From contig JACKLP010000002.1 in assembly GCA_024235875.1 (NCBI GenBank), positions 62,001 to 126,000 on the forward strand: a stretch of DNA of 64,000 nucleotides, given 5' to 3'. The notes beneath the pieces are model-generated. The model was not told the origin of the DNA. It saw nothing but the letters and a program-made list of their open reading frames with translations, and ran no database searches. Below, in pieces: positions 44,836 through 53,013 of this stretch; positions within the stretch are counted from its first letter, which is position 1; each line of letters starts with the position of its first letter. A program made the translations under genes and the position numbers. The stretch comes from Burkholderiaceae bacterium. Lineage in GTDB: Bacteria; Pseudomonadota; Gammaproteobacteria; Burkholderiales; Burkholderiaceae_E.

Positions 44836-45498
44836 TCAGTTGGTGGAGCGTCGCGACCCGCGCCGGTGCGCGTCGCCGGTGTGCACCATGGGCAGGATGC
44901 GATCGATCTCGAGGCCATCGTGGCGCGGTCCGCCGGCGGTGAAGCGCGTGGCCCGGCTGATCGCCCGCCACAGTCGCCGTCGGTCGCCGCCGGCGGGGTC
45001 ATCGCGGAAATCGAATCGCCGGGCCAGCGCCCTGAGCGCCTCATCGTCTTCGTGGGCGCTCACTTCGGCCCATATATAGCCGGCCTGAGCGGCGGCATCG
45101 AGGGTGACCGCCATCAGCGAGCTGCCGACCCGATGCTGCCGGAAAGCGCCGAACACGAGGATGCCGATGGTGGCGATCGAGGTGTCGAGTACCGGCAGGC
45201 AGGTGCCCAGGCCAACTGCTGTCGTGGCCGAGATCGAGTCGTCGGTGAAGACACCGAAGCGAGCGCTTGCTCGCTGGCACATCGCGCCCCAGCGGTCGGT
45301 CGTGTCATCGAGCACCCCGGCCAGCCAACGCTCGCCATCGAGGGCGTCGGCGGCGGGGAACTGGGCCAGCCGCAATCGGGCCAGGTCGTCGGGACCGAGT
45401 TCGCGCAGCACGAGCCCATGGATGTCGGCGCCAGGCCCGCTCGCGCTCGGCAAGGCACCCGGGCGATGGGCCTGCCACCGCGGTTCTTTCGATGCCAT
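44836..45498 (-). CDS. GNAT-family acetyltransferase-like protein
   Basis: This is a 220-residue protein. The core holds TIGILVFGAFRQHRVGSSLMAVTLDAAAQAG, with motif A of GNAT folds (RQHRVGSSLM, acetyl-CoA pyrophosphate loop), then VSAHEDDEALRALARRFDFRDDP. ATG 45498 follows GAGCAGGAA; the frame extends upstream into Arg-rich sequence of no value. The last ~25 residues are Arg/His-rich and poorly conserved. Substrate unknown. It lies 101 bp downstream of the ThDP decarboxylase. Confidence 0.7.
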   Translation of the reverse strand: MASKEPRWQAHRPGALPSASGPGADIHGLVLRELGPDDLARLRLAQFPAADALDGERWLAGVLDDTTDRWGAMCQRASARFGVFTDDSISATTAVGLGTCLPVLDTSIATIGILVFGAFRQHRVGSSLMAVTLDAAAQAGYIWAEVSAHEDDEALRALARRFDFRDDPAGGDRRRLWRAISRATRFTAGGPRHDGLEIDRILPMVHTGDAHRRGSRRSTN

Positions 45499-45599
45499 TT
45501 CCTGCTCCTCTGGCACCCGGCGCCCACGGCGCGGACGCCGGTTCATACCGAGGCAGCAAGCAAGATTCCCGCCAACGAGGCGGGCCGCGCCCGGTCGCG

Positions 45600-47264
45600 T
45601 CAGCGCTTGCCCTCGATCTGCAGCTCGACGAGCCGTGGGCCACCGGCATCGAAGGCCGCCTTGACCGCCGCGGCAACCTGGTCAGGATCGCTCACGCGCA
45701 CGCCCGGCACGCCCATGCCCGCCGCCATCTCGACGAAGCCAAGCGCCGGCTGCCCCAGGTCCATGTGCGGATAGGGTTGCTCCGAAAGGTTGTCGAATCG
45801 CTGGCGGTAGGTGTCGAGGTTGTGCTTGAGCACGCGGTATTCGCGATTGGCGAGGATCACGAACACGATCGAGAGCTGGTGGTGGGCCGCGGTCCACAGG
45901 GCCTGGATCGAGTACATCGCCGAGCCGTCCCCCGAGAGGCACAGCACCGGCCGGTCCGGATGGGCCACCGCTGCGCCGAGGGCGCCGGCCAGTCCCTGGC
46001 CGATGCCGCCGCCACGCGCGCCCAGGTACTGGTCGGGGTCATCGAGCGGGAAGGCCGCCGCATAGTCGACGCTGGCGGTGATGGTTTCCTCGACCACCAC
46101 CGCGTTGGCCGGCGTGCCCTCGCGGACCGCGGCCATCGCGCGCGGCATCGAGATCGGTGCGCGCGCCCAGGCCTTGCCCAGCCGGGCGCGGTAGGCCTCG
46201 GCTTCACCCGCCTTCTGCTCGGCCAGGGCCGCGCGGCGTGCGGCAGCCGCGGCTTCATAGGCGGGGTCGCCCGCCTGCGCGATGCCATCGGCGAGCGCCC
46301 AGACGCTGGCCGACATGCCGCCCACCAGGCCCACATCGAGCCGATGGTTGTAGCCCAGCGGTGCGGGCGAGGTCTCGACCTGGATGCGCCGGGCCCCTTC
46401 GGGGAACGGCGAGCCGGGGGTGAACCAGACCTCCTCGAAGAACGGTCCGCCCAGCATCAGGACCAGGTCGGCGTCGGCGAAGGTGCGCCGGATCGCCGCG
46501 GCGTCGAAGGGCAGTACGTTGCGCGCCTGGGGATGCGAGGCCGGAAAGGACAGATGGCCATGGATGCCTTCCCACCAGACCGCCGCGCCGGTGCGCTCGG
46601 CCAGCGCCACCAGGCCGTCGATCGCGCCGCTGCGCGCGACCTCGTCGCCGGCGACGATGACCGGTCGCGCCGCCGCCAGCAGCAGCCGGCAAGCGGCGGC
46701 CACGCCATCGGGGCTGGGCTGCCCTTGCTCGTAGAGGGTCGACGGGGCCTGGGCCGCATGCTCGGTCGACTGCTCCATCACGTCGATCGGCAACGCCACG
46801 AACACCGGCCCATAGGGCGGGTCGTTGGCGATCTTGAACGCGCGGTGCATGACCGCGTTCATCTCGTCGGCGGTGTTTACCTGCGTGCTCCACTTGGACA
46901 CCGGCGCCGCCATCGCGGCCAGGTCGTGGCTGAGCACCGGCTCGCGCCGCAGCATCCGCGTGTCCTGTTGGCCGGCGGTGACCACCAGCGGCGCCTGCGC
47001 CTTGAGCGCGCCGTAGATCATGCCGATCGCGTTGCCCAGCCCGGGCGCCACATGCAGGTTGGCCACACCGGTGCGGCCCGATGCGCGGGCGTAGTAGCTC
47101 GCGGCACCGACGGCGACGCCCTCGTGCAGGTGCACGACATAGCCAAGCGACGGGTGCTGCGCCAATGCATCGAGCATCGGGCTCTCGGTCGTGCCAGGGT
47201 TGCCGAAGATGCGCTCGACGCCGTGGGCGATGAGCGATTGCATGAATACGTCGCGACCCCGCAT
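45600..47264 (-). CDS. ThDP-dependent decarboxylase, benzoylformate-decarboxylase-like
   Basis: This is a 554-residue three-domain ThDP enzyme. The N-terminus reads RIFGNPGTTESPMLDAL, like benzoylformate decarboxylase, and HLHEGVAVGAA holds the catalytic Glu region. The PP domain has LCLSGDGSAMYSIQALWTAAHHQL and NREYRVLKHNLDTY. GAGGAG precedes ATG 47264. A 2-oxo acid decarboxylase acting on an aryl or branched substrate fits. With the downstream PhzS-like monooxygenase and thioesterase it could be part of an aromatic side-chain pathway (inference). Confidence 0.9.
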   Translation of the reverse strand: MRGRDVFMQSLIAHGVERIFGNPGTTESPMLDALAQHPSLGYVVHLHEGVAVGAASYYARASGRTGVANLHVAPGLGNAIGMIYGALKAQAPLVVTAGQQDTRMLRREPVLSHDLAAMAAPVSKWSTQVNTADEMNAVMHRAFKIANDPPYGPVFVALPIDVMEQSTEHAAQAPSTLYEQGQPSPDGVAAACRLLLAAARPVIVAGDEVARSGAIDGLVALAERTGAAVWWEGIHGHLSFPASHPQARNVLPFDAAAIRRTFADADLVLMLGGPFFEEVWFTPGSPFPEGARRIQVETSPAPLGYNHRLDVGLVGGMSASVWALADGIAQAGDPAYEAAAAARRAALAEQKAGEAEAYRARLGKAWARAPISMPRAMAAVREGTPANAVVVEETITASVDYAAAFPLDDPDQYLGARGGGIGQGLAGALGAAVAHPDRPVLCLSGDGSAMYSIQALWTAAHHQLSIVFVILANREYRVLKHNLDTYRQRFDNLSEQPYPHMDLGQPALGFVEMAAGMGVPGVRVSDPDQVAAAVKAAFDAGGPRLVELQIEGKR

Positions 47265-47334
47265 GGATGTCTCCTCGCCCGCAATGGGAATGCCGACGAT
47301 TCTAGTGCGGCGCCGCGGTCGGCGCCGCGCGCGC

Positions 47335-48018
47335 TCAACCGCCCGTTTCGATCGGCGAATTGACGATCGCGTCGAAGGCTTCCTGCGTGATGTACTGCGG
47401 CGTGTAGCTGCCATCGCGAGCGAGCAGCGCGTTCATGTAGGCGCGCAGGTGGTTGCGCGAGCCGCGCAGCAGGTTGTCGTAGACAAGGAGGATGTCGGCC
47501 TGGTCCACATCGACCTTGCGTGCCTCGATGTCGCGAATATCGAGCTCTTCGATCTGCACGCCCACCTTCAGGGCTTCGACCAGGCTGACCGCGCTGGCCG
47601 CGACCAGGTCGTCGTACAAGGTCTGGAAGGCCGGCGTCGGGAAGACGCCGTTGGTCGTGCCGGCCAGCGGGTCGGCAAGCTGGTAGCGCTCGATCAGGGT
47701 GCGCACGGCCTCGGTGTGGGTGGCCTCGCTGGCCGAGATGTTCGCGAAGATCGGCAGCGAGTAGTGGGTTGCGCTGGCGGCGTAGACGTCCTGGGCCAGG
47801 CGCTCTTCCTCACGCATGTAGGCAATGCCCTCGGCCTCGGCGCTCGAGAGCGTGGCGCTCGGGTAGTTCTGTAGCGTGGCGTCGAGCGCGGCGGCGTCGA
47901 CCGTGGTCGAGCCCTGGCTGTCGACGGTGACGATGCCCGAGTCGCTGCTGCCGCAGGCGATGAGCAAGGCGCTCAGCGCGGCGGCAATCAGGCTGCGGGT
48001 CGGAATCCGAAGTGGCAT
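47335..48018 (-). CDS. DUF2202 ferritin-like lipoprotein
   Basis: This is a 227-residue exported lipoprotein: signal peptide with LLIACGSS lipobox, AAGGAG before ATG 48018. The DUF2202 core follows: EAEGIAYMREEERLAQDVY, IFANISASEATHTEAVRTLI, and a second helical pair DIRDIEARKVDVDQADILLVYDNLLRGSRNHLRAYM. The Glu/ExxH arrangement suggests a ferritin-like diiron four-helix bundle (family inference). It begins 34 bp after the TetR stop, so it is co-regulated by the operator at 48698-48725. Confidence 0.85.
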   Translation of the reverse strand: MPLRIPTRSLIAAALSALLIACGSSDSGIVTVDSQGSTTVDAAALDATLQNYPSATLSSAEAEGIAYMREEERLAQDVYAASATHYSLPIFANISASEATHTEAVRTLIERYQLADPLAGTTNGVFPTPAFQTLYDDLVAASAVSLVEALKVGVQIEELDIRDIEARKVDVDQADILLVYDNLLRGSRNHLRAYMNALLARDGSYTPQYITQEAFDAIVNSPIETGG

Positions 48019-48052
48019 GGAATCTCCTTGCGGGGGCTTCGGGGCGCGGGCG

Positions 48053-48694
48053 TCAGGGGGTGCGGGGCGCCTGCGCCCCGCTACCCAGGCCCCGGATGAA
48101 GAGCGCGAAGACACGGTCGGCGCCGGTGCCGATCGAGATCTCGCCACCGGCCGCCAGTGCCTGCATCACCAGCGCCTGCACCAGCCCGATGAACAAGGTC
48201 GCGGCCGCGGTCCGATCCAGATCCTGTGGCAGCCGTCCGGATGTCACGGCCGCCTCGAGCAGGGACGCGATGCGGCCGCGATAGGCCTGCTGCAGCGCCT
48301 GTACCTCGCGGCGGGCGTCGGCCCGAGCGCTGTCCTGCAGCGTGTGGAACACGATCCGCGGGACGCCCGGATGGCGATCGATGAATTCGACATGGGCATG
48401 GAAGACGGCCGCCAGCGCATCGAGTGGGTCGTCGACCCGGGCGGCGGCGGCATCGACGGTGTCGAGCAGACGGGTCGCGATACACCGGATGGCGGCGCGC
48501 CAGATGTCGTCCTTGGTGTCGAAGTGCCGAAACACCGCGCCCTGGGTGAGGCCGACCGCACGCGCCAGGTGGGCGCAGGTGATCGACGTGGGCTCGGCCG
48601 TCTCGGCCAGCCGCAGCAGCGCGTCGACGATCTCGGCCTGGCGGGCCTCGGTGGGCAGCCGGGTCTGGCGGACTTGGGGAACCGGATCAGCCAT
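48053..48694 (-). CDS. TetR-family transcriptional repressor
   Basis: This 213-residue repressor has an N-terminal HTH: EARQAEIVDALLRLAETAEPTSITCAHLARAVGLTQGAVFRHFDTKDDIWRA, the classic TetR recognition helix. The helical ligand and dimer domain occupies residues ~70-213. ATG 48694 lies only 3 bp from a perfect 28-bp palindrome, so the operator overlaps its own translation start and autorepression is expected. It is divergent from an SDR gene, the likely co-target. The ligand is unknown. Confidence 0.93.
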   Translation of the reverse strand: MADPVPQVRQTRLPTEARQAEIVDALLRLAETAEPTSITCAHLARAVGLTQGAVFRHFDTKDDIWRAAIRCIATRLLDTVDAAAARVDDPLDALAAVFHAHVEFIDRHPGVPRIVFHTLQDSARADARREVQALQQAYRGRIASLLEAAVTSGRLPQDLDRTAAATLFIGLVQALVMQALAAGGEISIGTGADRVFALFIRGLGSGAQAPRTP

Positions 48695-48697
48695 TGC

Positions 48698-48725
48698 CTA
48701 AGTAAGTATCTGAATACTTACTTAG
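48698..48725. promoter_or_regulatory. Perfect palindromic TetR-type operator
   Basis: CTAAGTAAGTAT (48698-48709) and ATACTTACTTAG (48714-48725) are exact 12-bp inverted arms around CTGA. The site is AT-rich in a GC-rich genome and sits between the divergent TetR and SDR genes. It leaves no room for a Shine-Dalgarno before the TetR start. Confidence 0.88.
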
Positions 48726-48802
48726 TATAGACGATCGCGGGTGCGCCCGGTGTTCTGCCGATGCACAATGCCCACACCTCCATCCGCCCGGACCCTAGCG
48801 CC

Positions 48803-49585
48803 ATGACCGCTCCCGCTCCCAAGGTCGCCGTCGTCACCGGAGCCGCGCGCGGCATTGGCCTGGCGATCGCCCGTCGTTTCCTGGCCGAGGGCCATGCCGT
48901 CGGCCTGATCGACATCGATGCCGACACCCTGCCGCTGGCCGCCGCCGGGCTCGGCGAGGCCGACCGGGTCCTGCCGATCGTCTGCGATGTCGCCGACGCG
49001 GAACTGCTGCCGGCGGCGATCGATGCGATCGCGGCGCGCTTCGGACGCATCGACGCCCTGGTCAACAACGCCGGCGTGGCCGTGTTCAAGCCGCTGCTCG
49101 AGACCCGCTTCGACGAATGGCGTCGGGTCATGGACGTCAACCTCGGCGGCCCGTTCCTGTGCACGCAGGCCTGTGCGCCCTACATGCTCGAGGTCGGCGG
49201 CGGCGCGATCGTGAACATCACGTCGATCTCGGGATTGCGCGCGAGCACCCTGCGCGTGGCCTATGGCACCAGCAAGGCGGGCCTGTCGCACCTGACCCGC
49301 CAGCAGGCGGCCGAGCTCGGCAACCGCGGCATCCGAGTCAATGCGGTCGCGCCCGGCCCGGTGGACACAGCGATGGCCAAGCAGGTGCACACGCCCGACA
49401 TCCGCGCCGACTACCACGACGCGATCCCGCTGAACCGCTACGGCCTCGAGGAAGAGATCGCCAACGTCGTCTGGTTCCTGTGCAGCGACGCAGCCAGCTA
49501 TGTCAACGGCCAGACCCTGGCGGTCGACGGCGGCTTCGATGCCACGGGCATCGGCCTGCCGAGCCTGCGCCGGTTGACCGACTGA
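48803..49585 (+). CDS. SDR-family oxidoreductase (3-oxoacyl-reductase-like)
   Basis: This 260-residue classical SDR has the TGAARGIGLAIA cofactor motif, VNNAGV, active Ser in ITSISG, catalytic YGTSKAG (YxxxK intact), and the end NGQTLAVDGGFD. ATG 48803 is used since the Rossmann strand starts just after it; ATG 48761 adds a His/Arg/Pro-rich stub. It is divergent from TetR across the 28-bp operator and is likely repressed by it. The substrate is not readable. Confidence 0.9.
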   Translation: MTAPAPKVAVVTGAARGIGLAIARRFLAEGHAVGLIDIDADTLPLAAAGLGEADRVLPIVCDVADAELLPAAIDAIAARFGRIDALVNNAGVAVFKPLLETRFDEWRRVMDVNLGGPFLCTQACAPYMLEVGGGAIVNITSISGLRASTLRVAYGTSKAGLSHLTRQQAAELGNRGIRVNAVAPGPVDTAMAKQVHTPDIRADYHDAIPLNRYGLEEEIANVVWFLCSDAASYVNGQTLAVDGGFDATGIGLPSLRRLTD

Positions 49586-49602
49586 TCCCGGCGCCCGCCG
49601 CC

Positions 49603-51741
49603 TCAGGCGGTCTCCGTGGCCCGGCGCCCGCCCAGGAATTGCCAGGCGACGAAGCCCAGTCCGATCGCAAGGCCCAGCTCGTCGGTCCACGGCAGCGCCG
49701 CCACCAACAGCCCGGCGCCAAGAACCGCGACTGCACGGGCGATCGCGCCCAGCGGCCGCTGCAAAAAGCCGATCACCGCCGCGCCCCACAACATGATCGC
49801 CAGTGCGCACTTGAACAGCACGTAGGCGACCGCCGGTATGAACCCGATGCTCGCGGCCAGCGGGCCGCCGGGCTGGAGCATCAGCGCTGGTGTGTAGACC
49901 GCCATGAACGGGATCACGAAGCCGGCGGCCGCGATCCTCACCGCATCGATCGAGATCCGCAGTCCCGACTCCCGCGCGATCGGCGCCGCGGCGAAGCAGG
50001 CCAGGGCCACCGGCGGTGTCAGGTCGGCCAGGATGCCGAAATAGAACACGAACATGTGGCTGACGATCAGCGGCACGCCCAGTCCGAGCAGCGCCGGCCC
50101 GGCGATCGACGAGGTGATGATGTAGTTCGGGATCGTCGGAATCCCCATTCCCAGGATCAGGCAGGTGACCATCGTCAGCAACAGCGACACGAACAGGCTG
50201 TCGCGCCCGATCGCGACGATCGCCTGGCCGAAGGTGTTGGCGGCACCGGTCAGCGTCATCGTGCCGATGATGATGCCGACGATGCCGCAGGCGATCCCCA
50301 CCGGCACCGCGGTGCGCGCCCCGTCGGCGAGCGCATCGCGACAGATCGCCAGCGTCTGCCGCCCGCCCGCTCGCAGCGCGTTGGCTGCCACCAGTAGCGC
50401 GATCACGACGCCCACGGCCGCCATGCCGAAGCGCGCGAATGCCGCGCAGCCCAGGCCCAGCGCGACCCAGAACGCGACCCGGATCGCACCGACCGGCAGC
50501 CCCAGCGCGACCGCGCTGCCCAGGATCAGCACGGCCGTGAGCGCTAGGCCGAGCGTGCCCGCGAACAGCGGCGTATAGCCGCCGAAAAGCAACCACACGA
50601 GCGCCGCCAGCGGCAGGATCAGGTGCCATCCCTCGCGCAGCGCGCGAATGGGCGAGGGCAGTTCGGCACGCGCCATGCCCAGCAGGCCGCGACGGCCGGC
50701 CTCGAGATGCACCATCCAGAACGCCGAGGCGAAGTACAGGATCGCGGGGATCACGGCGGCCTTGACGATCTGCGCGTAGGGCACGTCCAGCGTCTCGGCC
50801 ATGATGAAGGCCACCGCGCCCATCACGGGCGGCATGATCTGCCCCCCCATCGAGGCAGTCGCCTCGACCCCGCCGGCGAACGCCGGCCGGTAGCCGAAGC
50901 GCTTCATCAGCGGGATCGTGAACTGCCCGGTCGTCACCACGTTGGCGACGCCCGAGCCCGAGATCGTGCCCATCATCCCCGACGAGAGCACGGCCACCTT
51001 GGCCGGTCCGCCGCGCGCATGTCCGACCAGGCCGAGCGAGACGTCGGTGAACAGCTTGATCATCCCGGCTTTCTCGAGGAAGGCGCCGAACAGGATGAAC
51101 AGGAAGATGTAGGTCGACGACACGTAGAGCGGGATGCCGTAGATCCCCTCGGTACCGAATGCCATGTGGTCGACCACCTGGCTGAAGTCGTAGCCCCGGT
51201 GGTTCAGCGGCGCGGGCAGGTATTGCCCGAACAGGCAATAGAGCAGGAACACGCCGCACAGCACCGGCAGTGGCGCACCCATCACGAAGCCGGCGCCCAC
51301 GAACAGCGCGACCAGGCTGGCCGACCCCACGAGCAGGTCCAGATCACTCGGGTCGCCGGCGCGCAGCAACAGCGCGTCGTGCTCGACGGCCTGGTAGAGC
51401 GCCACGCCCGCAGCCAGCAGCGTCACCACGATCGCGCCCGCACGCAGCGCGCGCGATCGGCCCGGCTTGAGTGCCACCAGCGGTAGCCCCAGCGAGAGCA
51501 GGAAGCCCAGGTGCACGGCGCGCACGATCTGGCTGGGCAGGTCGATCACATGGGCCGCGACCGCGAGCTGGAAGGCCGAGAATGCGAACGCCAGCCAGAA
51601 CAGCCACCGCCCCGCGACCCCGGCCGGGAACGCGTGCTCGCCGTCGACGCCGTCGAGCGCCGGCACCGGACCGGTCGCCGCCGCGCCGGTCGCCGCCGCA
51701 CCCGCGGCGGCCTGCGCGACGCGAGTATCCGCTTTGCTCAT
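49603..51741 (-). CDS. TRAP transporter fused permease (DctQ-DctM type, TAXI partner)
   Basis: This is a 712-residue fused small-and-large TRAP permease with many hydrophobic helices. The first ~200 residues form the DctQ-like part. The DctM domain follows, with FLFILFGAFLEKAG, SSGMMGTISGSGVANVVTTGQFTIPLMKR, ATASMGGQIMPPVMGAVAFIMAE and IPNYIITSSIAGPALLGLGVP. Fusion of both subunits is the rule in TAXI systems. GGGGAGG lies before ATG 51741; ATG 51756 would overlap that site. It follows the TAXI binding protein by 61 bp and is under the sigma-54 promoter at 52822-52836. Confidence 0.93.
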   Translation of the reverse strand: MSKADTRVAQAAAGAAATGAAATGPVPALDGVDGEHAFPAGVAGRWLFWLAFAFSAFQLAVAAHVIDLPSQIVRAVHLGFLLSLGLPLVALKPGRSRALRAGAIVVTLLAAGVALYQAVEHDALLLRAGDPSDLDLLVGSASLVALFVGAGFVMGAPLPVLCGVFLLYCLFGQYLPAPLNHRGYDFSQVVDHMAFGTEGIYGIPLYVSSTYIFLFILFGAFLEKAGMIKLFTDVSLGLVGHARGGPAKVAVLSSGMMGTISGSGVANVVTTGQFTIPLMKRFGYRPAFAGGVEATASMGGQIMPPVMGAVAFIMAETLDVPYAQIVKAAVIPAILYFASAFWMVHLEAGRRGLLGMARAELPSPIRALREGWHLILPLAALVWLLFGGYTPLFAGTLGLALTAVLILGSAVALGLPVGAIRVAFWVALGLGCAAFARFGMAAVGVVIALLVAANALRAGGRQTLAICRDALADGARTAVPVGIACGIVGIIIGTMTLTGAANTFGQAIVAIGRDSLFVSLLLTMVTCLILGMGIPTIPNYIITSSIAGPALLGLGVPLIVSHMFVFYFGILADLTPPVALACFAAAPIARESGLRISIDAVRIAAAGFVIPFMAVYTPALMLQPGGPLAASIGFIPAVAYVLFKCALAIMLWGAAVIGFLQRPLGAIARAVAVLGAGLLVAALPWTDELGLAIGLGFVAWQFLGGRRATETA

Positions 51742-51802
51742 GTCTGCCCTCCCCATGGCCGAACCTCGACGCGCGCGTCCCCCGACGCGCGCGCCAACCC
51801 GC

Positions 51803-52762
51803 TTACTTGATCAGGCCTTTCTCGCGATAGAAGCGCTCGGCGCCCGGGTGCAGCGGCACCGGCATGCCCGCCAGCGCGCCGTCCAGGCGGATCGCCGTGG
51901 CGGCCTTGTGCGCCGCCACCATCGCCGGCAGGTTCTCGAACAATTGCTTGGTCATCTGGTAGACCAGATCGTCGGAAACCCCGCTGTGGGTGACCAGGTA
52001 GTTCGCGACCGCCACGGTCTGTACGTCGGCTTTCTGGCCCTCGTAAGTGCCCGCCGGCACCTTGGTCTTCACGTAGGGGGAGCCGAGCTTGTCGGCGATC
52101 GAATCGGGTACCGAGACCACGGTCACCGGCACCGAGGTCGCCAGGTCGCGGATCGACGCCACCCCCAGGCCGGCCGACTGCAGCGTCGCGTCGAGCTGGC
52201 GGTTCTTGATCAGCTCCACCGACTCGGCAAACGGCAGGTACTCGGTCTTCGACAAGTCCTTGTAGCTCATCCCGGCCACGGCAAAGAGCTTGCGAGCATT
52301 GAGCTCGGTCCCCGACTTGGGCGCGCCCACCGAGAGGCTCTTGCCCTTCAGATCGGTAAAGGACTTCACGCCACTTTGCGCCGAGGCCACGATCTGGACC
52401 ACGTTCGGATACATCGCGGCAATGCCGCGCAGCTTGCCGAGCTTTTGCTTGAAGCCGGATTCCGCATCGCCCTGCCAGGCCAGCATCAGCGAGTCACCCA
52501 GCGTGAGCGCCAGTTCGCCGCGGCCACGCTGCAGCAGGTTCAGGTTCTCGACCGAGCCCTTCGTGGACTGGACCTGGGTACGCAAGCCGCTGATCTTCTC
52601 GGCATAGATCTTCGACATCGCGACGCCGAGCGGGTAGTAGACCCCGGCCGTGCCGCCGGTCAGGATGTTCACGAACTGCTCGGCCTGGACCGCGCCGGTG
52701 GCGCCGATCAGCGCAAGGCCCGCGACGACGGCGCGTAGCGGACGAGTGAAGGAAGCACGCAT
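51803..52762 (-). CDS. TAXI-family TRAP solute-binding protein
   Basis: This is a 319-residue periplasmic receptor that delivers an organic acid to the fused permease. The signal peptide ends near GAVQA; the mature part starts EQFVNILTGGTAGVYYPLGVAMSKI, diagnostic of TAXI (TRAP-associated extracytoplasmic immunogenic) proteins. GAGGAG precedes ATG 52762. The ~70-bp leader carries a -24/-12 promoter. Some characterised TAXI systems carry dicarboxylates or amino acids; this ligand is unknown. Confidence 0.93.
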   Translation of the reverse strand: MRASFTRPLRAVVAGLALIGATGAVQAEQFVNILTGGTAGVYYPLGVAMSKIYAEKISGLRTQVQSTKGSVENLNLLQRGRGELALTLGDSLMLAWQGDAESGFKQKLGKLRGIAAMYPNVVQIVASAQSGVKSFTDLKGKSLSVGAPKSGTELNARKLFAVAGMSYKDLSKTEYLPFAESVELIKNRQLDATLQSAGLGVASIRDLATSVPVTVVSVPDSIADKLGSPYVKTKVPAGTYEGQKADVQTVAVANYLVTHSGVSDDLVYQMTKQLFENLPAMVAAHKAATAIRLDGALAGMPVPLHPGAERFYREKGLIK

Positions 52763-52821
52763 CTGGGATCTCCTCGGATGGGATGGGCGGATCGACCGGA
52801 GCCGGTCGACGCGCAGGCTTG

Positions 52822-52836
52822 GCAAGCGGCGTGCCA
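52822..52836 (-). promoter_or_regulatory. Sigma-54 (-24/-12) promoter of the TAXI-TRAP operon
   Basis: On the minus strand the sequence reads TGGCAC-GCCGC-TTGC, an exact match to the -24 (TGGCAC) and -12 (TTGC) elements with the correct 5-nt gap. It lies ~60 bp before the TAXI start codon; transcription should start near 52811. A GAFTGA activator gene is encoded just upstream, as expected. Confidence 0.88.
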
Positions 52837-52933
52837 GCGCGTCCACGCATCGATCGCCCGGTGGCGATCCATTCCATTCAACGACTTGCGCGTGCCCGTC
52901 CGGGCGTGCGACGCGGGTACCGGCCGGCGTCCG

Positions 52934-52977
52934 GCAAGAAGCTGCCGGGCGGCTGCCGTCGCGCGGCAGCTTCTTGC
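52934..52977. promoter_or_regulatory. Inverted repeat with GCTGCC half-sites: candidate enhancer (UAS) or terminator
   Basis: GCAAGAAGCTGCC (52934-52946) is perfectly inverted at 52965-52977 across 18 nt. Extra GCTGCC half-sites occur at 52952-52957 (direct) and 52965-52970 (inverted). The centre lies ~120 bp upstream of the -24 element, a usual distance for a sigma-54 activator site. It also lies 36 bp beyond the activator stop, where a terminator could sit. Confidence 0.55.
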
Positions 52978-53013
52978 GCGGTCACGAGTGGCTTCGATCG
53001 CCTGCGAGCGATG

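Noticed and set aside
45267..47363. A 698-codon plus-strand frame opposite the ThDP decarboxylase
   Set aside because: Arg/His/Gly-rich shadow of a well-supported enzyme.
48722..51259. An 845-codon minus-strand frame crossing the TetR-SDR and TRAP region
   Set aside because: It overlaps the fused TRAP permease in another frame and runs across a divergent promoter; no family content.
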